Position numbers and translations under genes: made by a program
Source of the DNA: WHSM01 sp050701635
GTDB lineage: Bacteria > Actinomycetota > Actinomycetes > Mycobacteriales > Micromonosporaceae
Direction of reading: 5' to 3'
DNA length: 15,283 nt
Assembly (NCBI GenBank): GCA_050701635.1
Contig: JBOGDF010000105.1
Coordinates: 1-15,283 of the forward strand
Notes under the pieces: generated by a model
Database searches by the model: none
What the model was told of the DNA's origin: nothing
Seen by the model: the letters and a program-made list of their open reading frames with translations, nothing else
Part shown: piece after piece, positions 12,782 through 15,283 of the stretch
How positions within the stretch are numbered: position 1 is the stretch's first letter
How the letters are laid out: the number at the start of each line of letters is the position of its first letter

Positions 12782-14872
12782 ATGAACGGGCACCAGGAAG
12801 ACCACGGTCACGACACCCACCACGGCCACGAGGGGCATGACAAGCACGCCGGGCACGACCCGGAGATGTTCCGCCGCAAGTTCTGGCTGAGTCTGGCGCT
12901 GACGCTGCCGATCGTGGTCACCAGCCACATGATCATGGGCTGGTTCGGCTACACGCTCGACTTCCCGGGCATCGCGCTGGTCGGCCCCGTGCTCGGCACC
13001 GTGGTCTTCCTGTACGGCGGCTGGCCGTTCCTGGTCGGCGGCGTACGGGAGGTGCGCGACTCCGCGCCCGGGATGATGCTGCTGATCGGGATGGCGATCA
13101 CGGTGGCGTACGTCGCCTCGCTCGCCACCAGCCTCGGCTACTTCGGCCTGGACTTCTGGTGGGAGCTGGCCGCGCTGGTCACCATCATGCTGCTGGGCCA
13201 CTGGCAGGAGATGAAGGCGATCGGGCAGGCCCAGGGCGCGCTGGCGGCGCTCGCGGCGTTGCTGCCCGACGACGCGGAGCGGATCGACGGCGACGAGATC
13301 ACACCGGTCCCGGTCGCCGAGCTGACCACCGACGACGTGGTGCTGGTGCGGTCCGGCGGCCGGGTGCCCGCCGACGGCGAGATCGTCGACGGCGCCGCCG
13401 AGCTGGACGAATCCATGATCACCGGCGAGTCCCGGCCGGTCAGCCGCGAGGTCGGCGACCGGGTGGTGGCGGGCACCGTGGCCACCGACTCCGCGATCCG
13501 GGTACGGGTCACCGCCGTCGGCGAGGACACCGCGCTGGCCGGGATCCAGCGGCTGGTCGCGCAGGCGCAGCAGTCCCGGGGGCGCGCCCAGGTGCTGGCC
13601 GACCGGTTCGCCGCGATGCTGTTCTACATCGCGACCGCCGCCGCGGTGGCCACCTTCGGCTTCTGGCTCGGCCGCGACATGGTCGACGAATCGGTGGTAC
13701 GTACCGTCACGGTGCTGGTGATCGCCTGCCCGCACGCGTTGGGGCTGGCGATCCCGCTGGTGATCGCGCTGTCGACAGCGGTCTCAGCGAAGGCCGGCAT
13801 CCTGGTCAAGGACCGGTTCGCGCTGGAGCGGATGCGTACGGTCGACGCCGTACTGTTCGACAAGACCGGCACCCTGACAAAGGGCGCGCACGTGGTGACC
13901 GGTGTCGCCGGAGCCGGTGACGTGGGCGACGACGAGGTGCTGCGGCTGGCCGGCGGGGTTGAGGCCGACAGCGAGCACCCCCTGGCACGAGCCATCGTCA
14001 CCGCCGCCAGCGAGCGCGGCGAGCCGGCGCGCGCGTCGGACTTCCGGTCGCTCACCGGCCGGGGGGTACGCGCCAGCATCGACGGCGCCGAGTACGCCGT
14101 CGGCGGCCCCGCGCTGCTGCGGGAGCTGGAGGCTGACGTACCCGAGGAGCTGGCGACCACCACCGGCGGCTGGTCGGAGCGGGGCGCGGCGGTGCTCCAC
14201 CTGCTGCGCCTCAACGGCGCCACCGCAAACGGCGCTCGCAACGGCGCCAACCCGGACGGCGCCCAGGTCGTCGGCGCGATCGCCCTGGAGGACGAGGTAC
14301 GGCCGGAGGCGAAGCAGGCGATCGCGCAGCTGCGCGCGCAGGGCGTACGCACCATCGCGATGATCACCGGCGACGCCCGCCCGGTGGCCGAGGCGGTCGC
14401 CGCCGACCTCGGCTTCGTCAAGGGGCAGGACGAGGTGTTCGCCGAGGTGCTCCCCGCCGACAAGGACCGTACGGTGGCCGAGCTGCAGAGCCGGGGCCTG
14501 ACCGTGGCGATGGTCGGCGACGGGGTGAACGACGCGCCGGCGCTGGCCCGCGCCGACGTCGGGATCGCGATCGGCGCCGGCACCGACGTGGCGATCGAGT
14601 CCGCCGGGGTGGTGCTCGCCTCGTCCGACCCGCGCGGGGTCACCGGTGTGATCCGGCTGTCCAAGGCGTCGTACCGGAAGATGGTCCAGAACCTGGCCTG
14701 GGCCGCGGGCTACAACGTGGTGGCGATCCCGCTCGCCGCCGGGGTGCTCTCCGGGGTCGGCATCACGCTGAGCCCGGCGGTCGGCGCGATCCTGATGTCG
14801 GCGTCCACCATCGTGGTGGCGCTCAACGCCCAGCTGCTGCGCAGAGTCCAGCTCGCTCCCGAATCGGCGTGA
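12782..14872 (+). CDS. copB: CopB-type copper-exporting P1B ATPase
   Basis: A 696-residue P-type ATPase that exports copper (or silver) across the cytoplasmic membrane. The N terminus is a short His-rich tail (nine His in the first 25 residues) with no CxxC metal domain. The transmembrane metal motif is CPH (316-318), typical of CopB/P1B-3 pumps. Eight helices fit: about 34-52, 64-81, 98-118, 125-144, 279-297, 308-330, 638-656 and 663-686. The catalytic motifs are intact: TGES (214-217), DKTGTLT with D360, the HP pair (399-400) and GDGVNDAP (579-586). A repeated Asn-Gly-Ala insert lies at about 478-494 in the nucleotide domain. The ATG is chosen because a TATAGT box implies leaderless transcription from it. 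GTG 12773, behind a G-run resembling a Shine-Dalgarno sequence, would add 3 residues. A CsoR-like operator predicts copper induction. Confidence 0.93.
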   Translation: MNGHQEDHGHDTHHGHEGHDKHAGHDPEMFRRKFWLSLALTLPIVVTSHMIMGWFGYTLDFPGIALVGPVLGTVVFLYGGWPFLVGGVREVRDSAPGMMLLIGMAITVAYVASLATSLGYFGLDFWWELAALVTIMLLGHWQEMKAIGQAQGALAALAALLPDDAERIDGDEITPVPVAELTTDDVVLVRSGGRVPADGEIVDGAAELDESMITGESRPVSREVGDRVVAGTVATDSAIRVRVTAVGEDTALAGIQRLVAQAQQSRGRAQVLADRFAAMLFYIATAAAVATFGFWLGRDMVDESVVRTVTVLVIACPHALGLAIPLVIALSTAVSAKAGILVKDRFALERMRTVDAVLFDKTGTLTKGAHVVTGVAGAGDVGDDEVLRLAGGVEADSEHPLARAIVTAASERGEPARASDFRSLTGRGVRASIDGAEYAVGGPALLRELEADVPEELATTTGGWSERGAAVLHLLRLNGATANGARNGANPDGAQVVGAIALEDEVRPEAKQAIAQLRAQGVRTIAMITGDARPVAEAVAADLGFVKGQDEVFAEVLPADKDRTVAELQSRGLTVAMVGDGVNDAPALARADVGIAIGAGTDVAIESAGVVLASSDPRGVTGVIRLSKASYRKMVQNLAWAAGYNVVAIPLAAGVLSGVGITLSPAVGAILMSASTIVVALNAQLLRRVQLAPESA
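14213..14266 (+). repeat. Short degenerate tandem repeat inside the copper ATPase gene
   Basis: AACGGCGC occurs at 14213, 14228 and 14240, with GACGGCGC at 14255 (periods 15, 12 and 15 bases). It encodes NGATA-NGAR-NGANP-DGAQ, a low-complexity loop in the nucleotide-binding domain. All units are multiples of three, so the frame is kept. Confidence 0.6.
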
Positions 14873-14885
14873 CGGGTGGGCGCCG

Positions 14886-15283
14886 CTACTCCACTTCGAT
14901 GGAGCAGCCGTCGGCGGTGATCTTGACCGTCGCGGTGACCCGCTCACCTTTTGCCACGGTGACCTGCGCGCCGCACACCTGCTCCAGCGGCCCCAGCCCC
15001 TGCTCCCCCGAGGTCGGGCAGACGCTCTGACACGTCCGGTACCAGCTGATCACGCGGTACCGCCCCGGCTCCAGCGCCTGGGTCAGCGCGATCGGCTGGC
15101 CCGGGAAGCCCTTCTCCACCAAGGGCTTGGCCGCCATCGACTCGATCCGTACGTACCAGATGGTCCGGGTCGAGGCGGTGCCGGACTGGCCGACGGTGAG
15201 GGTGCCGGTGTCGCCGGAGGGCAGCGCGGCGGGGCTGGGCGCGGCGGTCGCGGGGCCGGCGCCGGGGTCGCGTGGAGCCGCTC
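14886..15283 (-). CDS. C-terminal part of a probable secreted or lipid-anchored Cys-containing protein
   Basis: The frame is open from the window edge to TAG at 14888-14886, giving 132 visible residues; the start and any signal peptide lie outside. The first 25 or so residues are Ala/Pro-rich (APSPAALPSG), like the linker after a lipobox in actinobacterial lipoproteins. The rest looks like a beta-sandwich: TGTLTVGQSG, RTIWYVRIES, LEPGRYRVISWYRTC, VTVAKGERVTATVKI. Four Cys are visible, two in CQSVC, one in QVCG and one in DGCSIE, probably forming disulfides. I do not recognise a named family. An in-frame ATG at 15137 would give only 83 residues and cut the fold. It converges on the copper ATPase with a 13-base gap, so a role in metal stress is possible but is only context inference. 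Confidence 0.7.
   Translation of the reverse strand, partial: AAPRDPGAGPATAAPSPAALPSGDTGTLTVGQSGTASTRTIWYVRIESMAAKPLVEKGFPGQPIALTQALEPGRYRVISWYRTCQSVCPTSGEQGLGPLEQVCGAQVTVAKGERVTATVKITADGCSIEVE

Noticed and set aside
1..15283. tRNA or rRNA genes, CRISPR arrays, insertion sequences, phage or toxin-antitoxin modules
   Set aside because: No regularly spaced repeats, transposase motifs, tRNA-like cloverleaf or phage proteins were seen on either strand.

Overview
The window is GC-rich DNA (I estimate about 70% GC) from an actinomycete. The evidence is strong G/C bias at third codon positions, many GTG starts, GTGA stop/start overlaps, likely leaderless genes and Actinobacteria-type protein families. 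The sequence GTAC/GTACG is very frequent on both strands. That reminds me of Micromonosporaceae, but the family assignment is inference. No tRNA, rRNA, CRISPR array, insertion sequence or phage gene was seen.

Left (1-2557): a lipoprotein with a duplicated Cys-Met-Arg / Gly-Val-Pro motif reads leftward. It is followed, with a GTGA overlap, by the first 19 codons of a basic, membrane-anchored protein cut by the window edge. Divergent from it is an OmpR-type response regulator / sensor kinase pair. This looks like the control end of an envelope or efflux locus that continues to the left.

Centre (2535-12714): a catabolic-looking block. Leftward are a LysR regulator and an operon of an MFS transporter, a secreted M19-like metallohydrolase and a GH1 glycosidase. 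Rightward are a BASS-family (bile acid/sodium symporter) transporter and then an operon of a neutral ceramidase-family amidase and a close relative of mycobacterial L-gulono-1,4-lactone dehydrogenase. The MFS, BASS and ceramidase promoters share one architecture: a TGTTTC box, 18-19 bases, TAGCGT, then 33-36 bases to the first start codon. The upstream half of the box (A-A-C-M-G-W) is also similar. This suggests one transcription programme, perhaps run by the LysR protein. A working hypothesis is uptake and breakdown of a glycosylated amide-linked compound such as a glycosphingolipid: GH1 removes sugar, the ceramidase-like enzyme cleaves the amide, and the flavoenzyme oxidises a sugar lactone. 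The substrate is not proven by the sequence.

Right (12715-15283): a CopB-type (CPH motif, His-rich N terminus) copper P-type ATPase. Its promoter carries a CsoR-like dyad overlapping a TATAGT -10 box, which predicts a leaderless transcript. Converging on it is the C-terminal part of a Cys-containing secreted protein whose start lies beyond the window.
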